NCBI RefSeq assembly: GCF_000250655.1
Contig: NC_016935.1
Span: 5,288,001-5,352,000 of the forward strand
Length of the DNA: 64,000 bases
Source: Paenibacillus mucilaginosus 3016
Lineage (GTDB): Bacteria; Bacillota; Bacilli; Paenibacillales; NBRC-103111
Reading direction: 5' to 3'
Below, piece after piece: positions 16,719 to 25,969 of the stretch. Made by a program: the position numbers and the translations under genes. A model generated the notes under the pieces. That model ran no database searches and was not told the origin of the DNA. It saw nothing but the letters and a program-made list of their open reading frames with translations. The first letter of the stretch is position 1, and the number at the start of each line of letters is the position of its first letter.

Positions 16719-19700
16719 TCAGCCAAGCAGGCTGAACAGATCCTCCAGGTCCTCCTGTGTCACCTGGGAGGAGCTGACATCGCTGCCCGTCAGCTCGGAT
16801 TCCCGTTTGTTCACGCAGTGGTCGATCAGCTCCAGCAGATGGCGGCGGTAAGCTTCGGCTAGGTGCTGTATTCTGTCACCGCTGCAGGTCAGGGGAAGAT
16901 AATCGATCTTCGCCGTCAGCCTTCCCTGCCGTATCATGGCATTGATCCCGATCCCGCTGATCCGCTCAGCCTTCGGGCTGATCTGCTCTCCCATCGGCTC
17001 CTCCGACAGGACGAAGCCGGCACCCGTTTCCTCATCCATCCGCCCCAGGTAGTTGAAGCTGATCTCCGGCTCCAGCCCGATCGCCTCCTGAAGCCCGGCG
17101 GAGTCAGCCGCCAGATAACGGAGCACCCCGTAGCCGACCCCTTTGGACGGTACGGCGCGAAGCTGCTCCTTGACCGCTATGACCGGATGCCTCGGTCCGT
17201 CCACATCGAGCAGGACCGGATACTGGCTCGTAAACCAGCCTACGGTGCGCGAGATATCGAGCTCCGGGAACAGCGCTTCCCGGCCGTGTCCCTCCAGGAG
17301 AATCAGCGAGCGGCCGCTGCCGGTCCACTCGCGCAGGGCCAGAGCCAGGGCCGCCAGCAGAAGATCGTTGATCTCGGTGCGGTAGGCCTGATGCGTGCGC
17401 TGCAGCAGATCTTCCGTCTCTTCTTCGGTGAGGCTGACCGTACAGATCCCGGCTTCGGCGGCCGTATCCCTTGCCGGCTCCGGACAAGGCGGAAGCAGCG
17501 GAGGCAGCCCGGCGGCCCGGTCTTTCTGCCCCTTCCAGAAGAAGAGTTCCTCCCGCAGCGCTTCACTGTCCGCATATGCCGTCAACCGGCGGGTCCATGC
17601 CTGGTAGGCGTCCGTTTTGGACCCGAACGCCGGGGTCTGTCCCTGGACTGCCTGTTCATAGCCGGCCGCCAGGTCTTCGAGGAGAATGCGCCAGGACACC
17701 CCGTCCACCACCAGATGATGGATGACGAGCAGCAGATAGGCGCCCTCCTCCCCCGCTTCGAACAGCCGGGCCCGGAAGAGCGGGCCTTCGCCGAGATCAA
17801 GTCTGCCCTGCACTTCATCCGCCTGACAGCGGACCGCCTCCCGGGCGGCCTGCACGGATGCGGACCGGATGACCTCCAGCGTGAAGACCGTATCTTCACT
17901 GCCGCCGGCAGGTCCCCGGTTGAACTGGCGCACGCCGTCCTCACCCTGCCCGAAGACCATGCGCAGGGCGTCGTGGTGCTCCGTCAGCCGGGAGAGCGTG
18001 CGGCGCAGCGGCTCCTCCTGCCAGCCGGTCTGCGAGTAGAGCAGCACCGACTGGTTGAAGTGATGCCGGTCCGTAAACCCTCGTTCGAAGAACCACCGCT
18101 GCACCGGTCCGAGCGGCACCTCGCCTTCTACCGGCTCCTGGGGAGCGTGACGCTTCACCGTCTGCACATGCGGAGCCAGCTCCGCAATGGTCGGATAAGC
18201 GAGAAACTCCCGTGTCCCCACCTTGTATCCGCACTGAAGCATGCGGGATGCCGCCTGGATCGCCTTGATGGAATCCCCTCCAAGGTGGAAGAAATGATCG
18301 TGAATGCCGATCCGTTCGATGCCGAGAAGCGATTCCCAGATCCCGGCGAGCACCTTCTCGACACCATCGGAAGGCGCGGTGTAGTCTGCCGAGAGGGCAG
18401 CGGCCGCATCCGGTTCAGGCAGCGCCTTCCGGTCCACTTTGCCGCTGGCGGTCAGCGGAATCCGTTCCACCGTCACAAAATAGCGCGGGATCATGTAATC
18501 GGGCAGGCTGCGTCCGAGGGCGGCGCGCAGACCGGCCGCAGTCCAGGTCTCATCCGATACGACATAAGCGCAGAGATAGGCGGAGCCGCCTTCCTCCCGG
18601 CCTGCCGTCACGACGGCCTCTTTCACCGCCTCCAGCTCCAGCAGCCGGTTCTCGACTTCGCCGAGCTCGATGCGGAAGCCCCGGATTTTGACCTGCTGGT
18701 CCATCCGGTCGATATACTCCACCCGGCCGTCCGGACGCCATTTCGCCAGGTCGCCCGTCCGGTACATCAGCCCGCCCGGTTCGAACGGGCACGGGACGAA
18801 TTTGGCGGCCGTCAGGTCCGGCCGGTTCAGGTAGCCGCGCGATACGCCCTGTCCGGCGATGCAGAGCTCTCCCGGCACGCCGACGGGCTGAAGCCGGTCG
18901 TGCTTGTCGACGATGTACAGCCGCGTGTTGGCGACCGGCCGCCCGATCGGCAGGGCTGCGGCGTCCTCCGGCAGCTCCGTCACATCATGGACGGTGACGA
19001 ATACCGTCGTCTCCGTCGGTCCGTAGCAGTTGACCAGCCGGCCCGGCCCCAGAAGCTCCAAGGCCTTGCGGACGTGAGGGACGGATGCTTTTTCCCCGCC
19101 GAACAGCACTTTCCTGACCCCCCGGAGGCATTCCGGCCGTTCGTCGATCAGCGTATTCAGGAGGGCTGTGGTGAGGAAGAAGACCGTGATTCCGCGCTTC
19201 TCGATGCAATCCGCCAGGAGAGCCATGTCTGTGGCGGTATCCTCTTCGGCCAGAACGAGCTCCGCCCCGTTCATCAGCGCGCCGAAGATATCAATCACCG
19301 AACCGTCGAACACGGCGTTCGAGAGCTGCAGCATCTTGTCCCCGGAATGCAGTCCCATCGTTGTCATATCATGGACGAGCCGCCCCAAGTTCGCATGGGT
19401 CGTCATATTGCCTTTCGGCTTCCCTGTGGTACCCGAGGTGTAGATAACATAGGCGAGATGCTCCGGCAGGCAGCGCTCGGGCAGACGGGATGCCTCCGTC
19501 TCATAGAGAGCCGGGTCCTCCAGGTGCAGCACCCTGCCCTGATACCCGCCCGGGGACTCAAGCCCGCTCTGTGTCAGCAGGACCTCGGCTCCGCTGTCTT
19601 CGAGCATGTAGGCCAGGCGGTCTTCGGGATAATTCGGGTCCAGCGGCACGTAGGCACCGCCGGCCTTGAGAATGCCGAGGATGCCGACCATGAGGTCGAT

Positions 19701-22700
19701 CGAGCGCTTCGCCATCAGACCGACCGCCAAGCCCGGGCCGACCCCGCAGCCGATCAAGGTGCGTGCCAGGCGGCTCGCGCGCTCGTCCAGCTCGCGGTAG
19801 GTCAGCCGCTCCCCCCCATGGCTCAGTGCGATCCGGTCCGGTGCAGCGAGCACCACATCCTCAAAGATGGAGGTGAGCGTCCGCTCATGGATGCCCTCCA
19901 CATGGGCGCCGGTCCCGTAATCCAGGAGGTCCGCCTCCTCGGCTGCGGTGACCAGGCTCAGCTCGGACAGCTTCATGTGGGAATTCTCCGTCAGCTGCTC
20001 CAGCAGGTGGAGATAATGTCCCGCAAATCGTTCCATGGTGGCCGCGTCGAACAACCGGCTGCGGTATTCGAGGGAGAACGCCAGCTCTTCCTTGCCGGGG
20101 TAGGCTTCCAGCAGAAGATCGAATTTGGCCGTTCCGCTGTCCACCGGCTCGGGAAGGAAACGTACGCCTCCGCGCTCCAGGCCTTCCACATCCAGATTCT
20201 GCAGGGCGAAGACCGTGTCGAACAGCGAGCTGCGGCTGGCCTCCTTCCGGATCTCAAGGCGGCGGACGAGTTCTTCGAACGGATAGTTCTCGTACTCGAA
20301 GGCGTCAAGCGACAGGGCTTTCACCTCCTGCAGGAAATCGCTGAAGCGCTTGTTCGGCTCGGGACGGGCCCGCAGGCAGATCATATTGACGAACATGCCG
20401 AGCACGCCCTGCAGATCGGCATGGGGCCTTCCGGCAACCGGGCTGCCGACGATCACATCCTCCTGCCCGCTGTACTTGGCCAGCAGCACCTGATAAGCGG
20501 CCAGCAGCACCATATACAGCGTGGTGTCCGTCCATTCCGTCAATGCGAGCAGACGGCCGGTCAGCCCTTCTCCGGCACGGAACGCGAGACGCGCCCCTCC
20601 ATAGCTCTGTACCGCAGGCCTTGGGCGGTCTGTCGGCAGCTCCAGCACGGGAAGCTCGCCGGCGAACTGCTCCAGCCAGTACGCTTCCTCCCGTCCCAGG
20701 CTGCCCGACTGCAGCTGCTCCTGCTGCCAGAGGGCATAATCCTTGTACTCCGCCTGCAGCTCCGGCAGCCCGCCGTCCGCATACAGCTCGGCAAGCTCCC
20801 GCATCAGCACGTTCATCGACACACCGTCGGAGATCAGGTGGTGCATATCGAACAGCAGCGCCCCGTGTCCGGGAGCCGCCTTGACCAGTGAAGCCCGCAT
20901 GAGGGGCGGCCGGGTCAGGTCGAACGGCCGGATGAACGAGGAGACCCGCTTCCGCAGCTCCTCCGCTCCCCCTTCGTCCGATTCCAGGGTAAAAGGCGCC
21001 TCATCGTGAATCCGCTGCACAGGCTCCCCGTCATGGAGCTCGAAACCGGTTCTAAGCGCCTCATGGCGCCGGATCAGAGCGTCGAAGGCGTGACGAAGCC
21101 TGCCCTCGTCGAGCTCCCCCTTCAGATGCAGCAGGCCCGGCATGTGATAGGCTGCCTCCGTGCCCTCCATCTGACATGCAATATAGAGCCTCCGCTGGGC
21201 GGAAGAGAGCGGGTACACTTCCCGCAGACCTGCGGACGGGAGGTGTCCCGCTGCGGCTCCCCGCTGCTGCCCGAGCCAGTCGGCCAGCCCCTCCACCGTG
21301 CGTGCGGCGAACAAGGTCCGCAGCGCCATGTCGGTTCCGAATTCCTGACGGATGCGCGAGGCCATGACAGCCGCCTGCAGGGAGTGCCCTCCGAGCCGGA
21401 AGAAATCGTCCTGCACCCCGACCTCGCGCTGAAGCACCTCACGCCAGATCTCAGCCAGCTTCGCCTCCGTCTCATTGCGGGGCGCCACATACGCCGTGCC
21501 GCTGCCGATGCTCCCGTCCGGCTCCGGCAGGCTCCGGCGGTCGAGCTTCCCGTTCGCGGTGACCGGCATCGCCGGCAGCCGGACGAAGTGCGCCGGGATC
21601 ATGTACTCCGGCAGCGACGCGCCGAGGAACTCCCGCAGCCGGCCTACCGTCAGCTCCTCCTCCGTCACCAGATACGCGCACAGGTATTTCTCCCCGCCCG
21701 CATCCTGACGGTCGATCACCACCGCTTCCTTCACCGCCGGGTGCTTCGCCAGCTGCGCCTGGATCTCGCCCGGCTCGATCCGGTAGCCGCGGATCTTCAC
21801 CTGGTGGTCGATCCTGCCGAGGAACTCGATGTTGCCGTCCGCCATCCATCTCGCCCGGTCACCCGTGCGGTACATGCGCCCGCCCTCCCGCAGGCTGTAA
21901 GGGTCGGGCAGGAACCGGGCCGCCGTCAGGGCCGGGTCGTCATAGCCGGCCGCGAGGCACTCCCCGCCGATGAACAGCTCCCCGGGAACGCCGATCGGAC
22001 ACGGCGCCAGGCCGCTGTCCAGAATATAGTAGCGTGCGTTCTGGATCGGCCGGCCGTACGGGATGCTTGCCCAGTTCGGATCGACCTCCCCGACCTCAAA
22101 GACGTTCGACCACACGGTCGCTTCCGTCGCGCCGCCCATCGCCAGCACCCGCACGCCAGGGAACGCCCGCTGCAGCACCCCCGGCAGCTTCAGCGGAATC
22201 CAGTCTCCGCTGAGCAGCACATGGCGCAGCGAGACGGACACCGGCTGCGGATGGGACTCGATCAGCGGGGCGAGCTGCTGCAGCGCCGCCGGCGCCGAGT
22301 TCCAGCAGGTAACCGGTTCGTCCCTCAGCAGCTCCAGCAGCCGCTCCGGCCGGCGGATGTCCTCCGCCTCCACGAGCCGGATCGTGCCGCCTGCCGTCAG
22401 CATGCCGAACACGTCATAGACCGACAGGTCGAAGGTCGGCGAAGTGACGAACAGGACGCGGTCCTCCGGGCCCATGCCGGTCGTGCGGTTCACCCAGTCG
22501 ATCAGGTTGGACACGCTGCGGTGGTGGACGATGACGCCCTTCGGCACTCCCGTGGAGCCGGAGGTGAAGATCGCGTATGCCGGGTCATGGGGCCCGGCGG
22601 CCGGGACCCCGGCTTCCGCAGCGGAAGCCCTCTCCTCCGCTCCGGCCGCATCCGCGTCCTGATCCACGCAGTGAATGTTCGCAAGCTGGGGCAGGCCGCC

Positions 22701-22715
22701 GGCAGCTCCTCCCAC
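16719..22715 (-). CDS. NRPS2, 3' fragment: (A Cys)-T-C-A-T-E
   Basis: This is the distal part (1,998 residues as read) of a frameshifted gene whose start lies at 24531. True coding in this frame begins near 22688; the ATG at 22715 is incidental. It carries most of A1 (DLYNLSMVW, cysteine-like), T1 (GGHSLQAA), an L-donor C domain (HHLISDG), A2 with pocket DGIFLGCVF (closest to Ile codes such as DGFFLGVVY, so a branched aliphatic residue is likely), T2 (GGDSIKAIQ) and an epimerase (HHLVVDG, EISFNYLG). The epimerase would pass a D-residue to the D-donor C domain opening NRPS1, so the order NRPS2 to NRPS1 is supported. With both frameshifts corrected the gene would encode about 2,604 residues. 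Confidence 0.88.
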   Translation of the reverse strand: MGGAAGGLPQLANIHCVDQDADAAGAEERASAAEAGVPAAGPHDPAYAIFTSGSTGVPKGVIVHHRSVSNLIDWVNRTTGMGPEDRVLFVTSPTFDLSVYDVFGMLTAGGTIRLVEAEDIRRPERLLELLRDEPVTCWNSAPAALQQLAPLIESHPQPVSVSLRHVLLSGDWIPLKLPGVLQRAFPGVRVLAMGGATEATVWSNVFEVGEVDPNWASIPYGRPIQNARYYILDSGLAPCPIGVPGELFIGGECLAAGYDDPALTAARFLPDPYSLREGGRMYRTGDRARWMADGNIEFLGRIDHQVKIRGYRIEPGEIQAQLAKHPAVKEAVVIDRQDAGGEKYLCAYLVTEEELTVGRLREFLGASLPEYMIPAHFVRLPAMPVTANGKLDRRSLPEPDGSIGSGTAYVAPRNETEAKLAEIWREVLQREVGVQDDFFRLGGHSLQAAVMASRIRQEFGTDMALRTLFAARTVEGLADWLGQQRGAAAGHLPSAGLREVYPLSSAQRRLYIACQMEGTEAAYHMPGLLHLKGELDEGRLRHAFDALIRRHEALRTGFELHDGEPVQRIHDEAPFTLESDEGGAEELRKRVSSFIRPFDLTRPPLMRASLVKAAPGHGALLFDMHHLISDGVSMNVLMRELAELYADGGLPELQAEYKDYALWQQEQLQSGSLGREEAYWLEQFAGELPVLELPTDRPRPAVQSYGGARLAFRAGEGLTGRLLALTEWTDTTLYMVLLAAYQVLLAKYSGQEDVIVGSPVAGRPHADLQGVLGMFVNMICLRARPEPNKRFSDFLQEVKALSLDAFEYENYPFEELVRRLEIRKEASRSSLFDTVFALQNLDVEGLERGGVRFLPEPVDSGTAKFDLLLEAYPGKEELAFSLEYRSRLFDAATMERFAGHYLHLLEQLTENSHMKLSELSLVTAAEEADLLDYGTGAHVEGIHERTLTSIFEDVVLAAPDRIALSHGGERLTYRELDERASRLARTLIGCGVGPGLAVGLMAKRSIDLMVGILGILKAGGAYVPLDPNYPEDRLAYMLEDSGAEVLLTQSGLESPGGYQGRVLHLEDPALYETEASRLPERCLPEHLAYVIYTSGTTGKPKGNMTTHANLGRLVHDMTTMGLHSGDKMLQLSNAVFDGSVIDIFGALMNGAELVLAEEDTATDMALLADCIEKRGITVFFLTTALLNTLIDERPECLRGVRKVLFGGEKASVPHVRKALELLGPGRLVNCYGPTETTVFVTVHDVTELPEDAAALPIGRPVANTRLYIVDKHDRLQPVGVPGELCIAGQGVSRGYLNRPDLTAAKFVPCPFEPGGLMYRTGDLAKWRPDGRVEYIDRMDQQVKIRGFRIELGEVENRLLELEAVKEAVVTAGREEGGSAYLCAYVVSDETWTAAGLRAALGRSLPDYMIPRYFVTVERIPLTASGKVDRKALPEPDAAAALSADYTAPSDGVEKVLAGIWESLLGIERIGIHDHFFHLGGDSIKAIQAASRMLQCGYKVGTREFLAYPTIAELAPHVQTVKRHAPQEPVEGEVPLGPVQRWFFERGFTDRHHFNQSVLLYSQTGWQEEPLRRTLSRLTEHHDALRMVFGQGEDGVRQFNRGPAGGSEDTVFTLEVIRSASVQAAREAVRCQADEVQGRLDLGEGPLFRARLFEAGEEGAYLLLVIHHLVVDGVSWRILLEDLAAGYEQAVQGQTPAFGSKTDAYQAWTRRLTAYADSEALREELFFWKGQKDRAAGLPPLLPPCPEPARDTAAEAGICTVSLTEEETEDLLQRTHQAYRTEINDLLLAALALALREWTGSGRSLILLEGHGREALFPELDISRTVGWFTSQYPVLLDVDGPRHPVIAVKEQLRAVPSKGVGYGVLRYLAADSAGLQEAIGLEPEISFNYLGRMDEETGAGFVLSEEPMGEQISPKAERISGIGINAMIRQGRLTAKIDYLPLTCSGDRIQHLAEAYRRHLLELIDHCVNKRESELTGSDVSSSQVTQEDLEDLFSLLG

Positions 22716-23090
22716 AGCGGGGACAGCGCCGACTCGCTGACCAGATGAGCCGCGCCGAGCGTATTCAGGATGCGCTCGATGCGCGCCACCGGATAGCTTG
22801 CCTCCATCGGCACATAGGCGCCGCCCGCCTTGGCGATGCCAGCATCGCTACGATGAGACGGTCCGAGCGGTTCAGCAGCAGGCCCACATAGGAGCCGGGT
22901 CCGACACCGGCCGACCGCAGGCGGCGGGCCAGCCGGCCGGCGCGCTCGTCCAGCTGCGCATAGGTCAGCGTTCCGCTGTCCGTCACCACCGCCGGATGAT
23001 GAGGCCGCAGGCGCACCTGCTCCTCGAAGCCGTGGTGAATCAGCCGATCCTCCGGGAACGCCCTCGCCGTGTCATTAAACTCGTGCAGCA
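21409..23090 (-). repeat. Duplicated A(Cys) domain, copy in NRPS2
   Basis: This is the partner of 13621-15304 and is two bases shorter because of single-base deletions at 22688/22689 and 22840/22841. Identity stops at the domain borders on both sides. The near identity implies very recent duplication or gene conversion. Confidence 0.95.
22688..22841 (-). other. Paired single-base frameshifts in NRPS2 A1
   Basis: Compared with the NRPS1 copy, an A is missing at 22840/22841 (GCCAGC against GCCAAGC) and a C at 22688/22689 (CTGGGG against CTGCGGG). Between them the reading continues in a third frame, visible as PMEASYPVARIERILNTLGA. Restoring both bases gives one uninterrupted synthetase. Either the gene is broken in A1, or reads from the near-identical copies were mis-assembled. 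Confidence 0.85.
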
Positions 23091-24531
23091 CCCTCCGGCT
23101 TTCCTGCTCGTCCAGGAGGCGCAGAGCGGCCAGCGGCTTGTCCGGATGAGCCACCGCGTCTTGAACGAGGCACAGAAGCCGGCTGCACAGCTGCTCGATC
23201 TCTTCCCGGCTGTAGACCTCGCTTCGATAGTCAAAATCCAGGTGAAGGCTGTCCGTTTCGAGCCGCTCCTTGATATGCAGCACGAGATCCAGGGCTTCCG
23301 CCCCGGCGAAGAAGGCTTCGATCTGGGAGGAGAGCCCGGGCTTCAGGACAAAGTCCATCGCCTGGTATTCGACCAGGATATGGAACAACCGCTCGAGGGA
23401 GCTGCTGCGCTCCTTCAGCTCCGTGAACAGGAGATCGAACGGATAGCGCTGGTGCCGGATCAGGCCCGCCTGCTCCTTCGACAGCAGCCTCAGCCACTCG
23501 CCGAAGGTCATCTGCGGATCGACTTTCATCCGGACCGGAATCGTGCTCGTGAACATCCCGAGCGTCATCTTTTCTCTTGCATTCGTCCGGTTCAAATAAT
23601 TCGTGCCAAGCACCAGATCCTCTTGGGCCGTCACTTTATACAGGTACAGATAGAAGCAGGCCAGCAGCAGCGAGAACAGGTTCGTTTGGTGGTCGGCGCA
23701 GAACTGCCGCAGCTCGCGGAACAGCTCATCCGGCACACGGCGGCTGTACCGGGCCGCTTCCGTACCGGTCGTGTAGAGATCATAAGGCCTCAGGGTCGTC
23801 GGCTCGGGCAGGTCCGCGAATTTCTCCATCCAGAACCGGCGGTCTTTCTCGAACCGTGTGGAGCGGAGGTATTCCTGCTCCGCGCGGATGAACTCCGAGT
23901 AGGATGGGGGAGCCTCCTGAGAGGCCGCCGCCCCTCCCTCCTGCAGCTGCAGGTAGTGGTCGAGAATCCGGTTCACCGTCAGCACCATCGAATGGCCGTC
24001 CGAGATCAGGTGATGCTGCTTGAGCAGCAGCCACAGCTCATCGGGACCGAGCAGACAGATGCCGAAGGCGCACATCGGGCTGTTCTCCAGCGGCATCGGC
24101 AGGCGGAACTGCTCTTCGGCCCACGCTCTGGCCGCTTCCGCCCCCTCCCCGCGGAAATCCATCCGGGCCACTTCAACCGTCCCGCCGTCCAGGACCGACT
24201 GGCGGGGCATGCCGTCCTGCTCGGCGAACCGGAGCCTCAGCGCCTCATTGCTGCGGACCAGCTCCCGGATCGCTTCTTCGAACCGGTCCGGATCGACGCC
24301 CTCCGCCTGAACCTTGACGATCCCCCCCACATTGGCGAGGGGGGTGCCGGCGAACGTTTTTTCGGTGAACCAAATGCGCATCTGAGGGTGAGTCAGTTCA
24401 TACGTCAGTTCATAGGTCCGCTCCCCTGTTTCATGGTTCTCTACCTGGTTCTCTACCTGGTTCTCTATCAGAGTCTCTACCTGGTTCTCTTTCCGGGTCC
24501 GTCCTTGGTCATGAATGATCATGGTTGTCAT
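22765..24531 (-). CDS. NRPS2, 5' fragment: starter C domain and start of A(Cys)
   Basis: This is the proximal part of NRPS2, beginning at ATG 24531 (MTTMIIHDQGRTRKE) after AGGGAAAGG; a TTG at 24576 is also in frame but less likely. After a repetitive ENQVEN/TYELT leader comes a C domain with HPQMRIWFTEK, HHLISDG and TRFEKDRRFWMEKF. By eye it closely resembles the N-terminal starter C domain of surfactin synthetase SrfAA, which acylates the first amino acid with a fatty acid. The first third of A1 follows (DSGTLTYAQLDERAGRLARR). The frame breaks at 22840/22841; the remaining residues to the stop at 22765 are out-of-frame nonsense. Confidence 0.85.
   Translation of the reverse strand: MTTMIIHDQGRTRKENQVETLIENQVENQVENHETGERTYELTYELTHPQMRIWFTEKTFAGTPLANVGGIVKVQAEGVDPDRFEEAIRELVRSNEALRLRFAEQDGMPRQSVLDGGTVEVARMDFRGEGAEAARAWAEEQFRLPMPLENSPMCAFGICLLGPDELWLLLKQHHLISDGHSMVLTVNRILDHYLQLQEGGAAASQEAPPSYSEFIRAEQEYLRSTRFEKDRRFWMEKFADLPEPTTLRPYDLYTTGTEAARYSRRVPDELFRELRQFCADHQTNLFSLLLACFYLYLYKVTAQEDLVLGTNYLNRTNAREKMTLGMFTSTIPVRMKVDPQMTFGEWLRLLSKEQAGLIRHQRYPFDLLFTELKERSSSLERLFHILVEYQAMDFVLKPGLSSQIEAFFAGAEALDLVLHIKERLETDSLHLDFDYRSEVYSREEIEQLCSRLLCLVQDAVAHPDKPLAALRLLDEQESRRVLHEFNDTARAFPEDRLIHHGFEEQVRLRPHHPAVVTDSGTLTYAQLDERAGRLARRLRSAGVGPGSYVGLLLNRSDRLIVAMLASPRRAAPMCRWRQAIRWRASSAS
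24392..24494 (-). repeat. 12-base tandem repeats in the NRPS2 leader
   Basis: Five consecutive 12-base units resembling GGTTCTCTACCT (plus strand, 24435-24494) encode a repetitive ENQVE-type leader. Two further 12-base units, GTCAGTTCATAC/G (24392-24415), encode TYELTYELT. The unit length keeps the reading frame, so copy number could vary without breaking the gene. Confidence 0.8.
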
Positions 24532-24576
24532 CAAGCCTTTCCCTTTTGGATAATAATGGACTGCCTTCCGTGTCAA

Positions 24577-25959
24577 TCACTCCGCCGCACGCTTCTCGAA
24601 TCGCACTCCGGTGCCGTGCGGGCCGCCTTGCTCCAGCAGCGGGGAAGGAATCTGAAGCAGATACCGGTCGAAGAATGCCAGCGTGTACCGGTTAATCTCG
24701 GCATGAGCCTCCTTCGCCGGCCGGCCTCCGGCCAGCACGGGAGAGAACAGCACCGCATCGCTGAAGCTGAAGTGGTGTGTATCCGGCAGGGTCACCCGGT
24801 AGGCATCACTGCGGCTGCCGGTATAGACCTGCTCCACATGACGGACATACCTGCGGTAATACTCCGACAAGGGGCCCGTCTGCCCCGTCTTCGCGGCCTC
24901 CGCCTGCATGCCCTGCCACGTCTGAGACGCCATAAGGAACATCACCGGCCTGGATACTCCGCTCTCCACCACCCGGCCGTACGCCGTGCCGTCCATATTC
25001 AGCCCGGCCTTGAAGCGGCTGTCCGCCGCCAAGGCCTCGAGCGCGGTGGAACCGCCGTCCGAATGGCCGAGCACGCCGGCGCGCACGAGATCCAGCCGGT
25101 CTTTCCAGAACCCGCTGTCCGTCTGATTCCACCGGGTAAGCTCATCGAGGACCGAGCTGACATCCGCCGCACGGATCCCGATCAGCTCTGCGCTCTCCCC
25201 GGCGCTGAGCAGCGCCTGGTTTCCCGGGTCCCGGGCGATGCTCCCGTCAGGGAACCGCGTCTCGGCGGCCATGTAGGAATGATCCGGAGCGGCGACGATA
25301 TATCCGCGGCTTGCCAGCTCCTCCAGCTGGAACAGGCTCTGATACCTTGAAGCTCCGGCTCCGTGGGAGTACACGAGGACCGGATAGCTCTTCTGCTGCG
25401 AAGCCAGAGGCGCACCGGATACCGCATGGGTGCGGACCGCATCCCAGTGCCCCGCGAGCCAGGCGGGCACGCCGGTGTTCAGGGAGAGCACCTGCTTCAT
25501 CTCCTGAGGGTACGGCTCGAACGCCGCGCCCTCCGCCGCTTCAGCCGGATACCACAGCCGTACGACCAGCCGTCTCTTATCCGAGGGGTCCGTTGTCGCG
25601 CTCTCCTCCCTGCCGGTATCGATGACCCGCTCCATCGTGCCGACCGCATACGGGCCGCCCGGCTTCGGCAGCTCGAATACCGGGAGCAGCAGCGGGAACA
25701 GGGAGCTGACGAAGAGCCCGGATAGGCCCGCGATTCCCTGCATGGCAGCCCCGGCCTTCTTCCGGCCCTGCAGCCGGGTACCCAGCGCCCGGAAGCCCAG
25801 GAAGATCAGAAGACACAGGAGCACCCCTGCGGCAAGGGTCACGGGATGGTTGTAGCCGCGGGCGATCCATACCGCTGTCGTCAAGGCGGCCAGCAGCAGG
25901 ATCAGGGGCAAACGATACGTGCGGCTCTGCGCGGCGGCAGCCGTATTCGTGCTGTTCAT
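24577..25959 (-). CDS. Membrane-anchored PAF-acetylhydrolase-like alpha/beta hydrolase
   Basis: About 460 residues: three or four N-terminal membrane helices (first about 125 residues), then an alpha/beta hydrolase domain with nucleophile elbow GHSDGG, an oxyanion-type YSHGAGAS, a likely catalytic Asp in LNMDGTAYG and a late catalytic His in TLPDTHHFSFSD. This matches the platelet-activating-factor acetylhydrolase/dienelactone hydrolase group. I chose ATG 25959; a GTG at 25968 is equally in frame. It lies between cysE and NRPS2. Possible jobs are release of the NRPS3 product, which has no thioesterase, removal of an acyl group, or self-protection. The membrane anchor makes an assembly-line role less likely. 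Confidence 0.75.
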   Translation of the reverse strand: MNSTNTAAAAQSRTYRLPLILLLAALTTAVWIARGYNHPVTLAAGVLLCLLIFLGFRALGTRLQGRKKAGAAMQGIAGLSGLFVSSLFPLLLPVFELPKPGGPYAVGTMERVIDTGREESATTDPSDKRRLVVRLWYPAEAAEGAAFEPYPQEMKQVLSLNTGVPAWLAGHWDAVRTHAVSGAPLASQQKSYPVLVYSHGAGASRYQSLFQLEELASRGYIVAAPDHSYMAAETRFPDGSIARDPGNQALLSAGESAELIGIRAADVSSVLDELTRWNQTDSGFWKDRLDLVRAGVLGHSDGGSTALEALAADSRFKAGLNMDGTAYGRVVESGVSRPVMFLMASQTWQGMQAEAAKTGQTGPLSEYYRRYVRHVEQVYTGSRSDAYRVTLPDTHHFSFSDAVLFSPVLAGGRPAKEAHAEINRYTLAFFDRYLLQIPSPLLEQGGPHGTGVRFEKRAAE

Positions 25960-25969
25960 CCTGCTCACC

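Noticed and set aside
12135..20891. Very long plus-strand open frames (12135-15404, 16863-20891) opposite the synthetases
   Set aside because: Arg/Gln/His/Leu-rich translations with no domain, typical of the antisense frame of GC-rich NRPS genes; the minus-strand domains fully explain the sequence.
24574..24576. TTG start for NRPS2
   Set aside because: The ATG at 24531 has a better Shine-Dalgarno (AGGGAAAGG) and the extra residues show no conserved sequence.
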